From: Paraburkholderia sp.
GTDB taxonomy: Bacteria; Pseudomonadota; Gammaproteobacteria; Burkholderiales; Burkholderiaceae
Assembly: GCF_024281035.1 (NCBI RefSeq)
Contig: NZ_JAMXLH010000052.1
Coordinates: forward strand, 1 to 64,000
Length of the DNA: 64,000 bases
Reading direction: 5' to 3'
The translations under genes were made by a program, and so were the position numbers. Shown piece by piece: positions 63,434 through 64,000 of this stretch (the first letter of the stretch is position 1; each line of letters opens with the position of its first letter). The notes under the pieces are model-generated. The model ran no database searches. It was not told the DNA's origin and saw nothing but the letters and a program-made list of their open reading frames with translations.

Positions 63434-64000
63434 CTAGTAGCGCGAAAGCTGGCTGCCATTGACCTGCACGCGGTCGCCCGGGCGCAGGTCGCCGGGCGTC
63501 GGCACGTTGAACGCGCGCGTTGAGCCGTCGCTCAGTTGTACGTCGATCTGGTATCCGGCAGGCTGGCCCATTTGCTGGCCGATCTGGTTGCCCGCGTAGG
63601 CTCCGCCTAGCGCGCCGATGACGGTCGCGGCGTCGCGACCGTGGCCGCGACCGAACTGATTTCCGAGCACGCCGCCAACGAGCGCGCCGACCACCGTTCC
63701 CGCAACGCCCGACGTGCCCGTGGCGCTGCTCAAGGGGCGGATGCTCGCGATCGTGCCGTACTGCGTGCCATATTGGTTGCCGTATTGCGAGTTGTACTGT
63801 GACCCGTACTGCCCGTCGTTTTGCGTGTCGTATGGCTGTTGCGGCGCGGGCGGCGGCGCGTAGGCGGGTTGCTGCACGGTAGCCGGTTGCGCGTAGACGG
63901 GTTGGTTATAGGCGGGCGTTGCGTACTGGGCCTGGTAGCCTTGCTGCGAGCCGTACGGCGCATAGCCCGGGGCAACGCATGCAGACAACGAAAGACTCGC
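63434..64000 (-). CDS. Glycine-zipper 2TM lipoprotein, 5' end outside window
   Basis: The visible 188 residues begin inside a signal peptide with the lipobox LSAC, then a tyrosine/glutamine-rich linker (YGSQYNSQYGNQYGTQYG), a glycine-zipper membrane domain (VVGALVGGVLGNQFGRGHGR, GGAYAGNQIGQQMG) and a short C-domain with YQIDVQLSDGSTRAF and RPGDRVQVNG. This is the SlyB/Rick_17kDa type of outer membrane lipoprotein. Confidence 0.88.
   Translation of the reverse strand, partial: ASLSLSACVAPGYAPYGSQQGYQAQYATPAYNQPVYAQPATVQQPAYAPPPAPQQPYDTQNDGQYGSQYNSQYGNQYGTQYGTIASIRPLSSATGTSGVAGTVVGALVGGVLGNQFGRGHGRDAATVIGALGGAYAGNQIGQQMGQPAGYQIDVQLSDGSTRAFNVPTPGDLRPGDRVQVNGSQLSRY

Overview
The window reads as a chromosomal segment of a high-GC betaproteobacterium of the Burkholderiaceae, most likely Paraburkholderia, Caballeronia or Burkholderia. 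The signs are three OmpC-type porins with the SSVTLYG start, DUF4148 and XapX proteins, many LysR, AsnC and MocR regulators, and a three-subunit GMC/cytochrome c dehydrogenase. The species call is an inference from gene style. I see no phage, integrase, intact insertion sequence, rRNA or CRISPR. Both window ends cut through genes: an amidohydrolase on the left and a glycine-zipper lipoprotein on the right.

Layout. 0-2.2 kb: amidohydrolase, two XapX proteins and an isochorismatase-like hydrolase. 2.6-10 kb: a periplasmic sugar or sugar-acid oxidising operon (Tat-exported small subunit, FAD/GMC subunit, tri-haem cytochrome c), faced by a convergent PfkB kinase, a TIM-barrel isomerase and a porin. 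10.3-15.8 kb: an MFS carrier, a shikimate-dehydrogenase-like protein, a 2-hydroxyacid dehydrogenase and a gluconate-5-dehydrogenase-like SDR, with a divergent LysR and an operator-like palindrome between. 15.9-22.4 kb: AsnC/LysE pair, M20 peptidase plus diaminopropionate ammonia-lyase with its own AsnC, GST, cupin, and an orphan response regulator with a degenerate receiver pocket. 23.3-30.6 kb: porin, beta-propeller protein, oxalate/formate antiporter, DUF4148, ACT protein, acetyl-CoA synthetase.

30.7-39.9 kb is the best-supported unit: a complete formate dehydrogenase and selenocysteine locus on the minus strand. Its order is fdnG (with an in-frame UGA and a SECIS hairpin), fdxH, fdnI, a terminator, fdhE, selA, selB and tRNA-Sec. 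The locus encodes a selenoenzyme plus the factors that charge and deliver selenocysteine. Only selD is not in view.

40-53.7 kb: YihY-type membrane protein, porin, LysR, a histone-tailed HU protein, MocR regulator with divergent AhpD-like protein, DJ-1/PfpI protein, a decayed anion-transporter remnant, glycosyltransferase, class II amidotransferase, MarC with an N-terminal duplication, and a DUF3311/sodium-solute symporter pair. 53.8-64 kb: a frameshifted ABC exporter, a CHASE2 histidine kinase coupled through a 69-residue ORF to its response regulator, an SH3 protein with a 66-nt tandem repeat, a YoaK-type membrane protein and small envelope proteins.

Most of the content is recognisable metabolism, transport and regulation. 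I did not find a convincing wholly new multi-gene system. The strongest candidates for a second look are the RR/69-residue ORF/CHASE2 kinase trio, the phosphorylation-pocket-less response regulator, and the AroE-like protein with a changed substrate motif.
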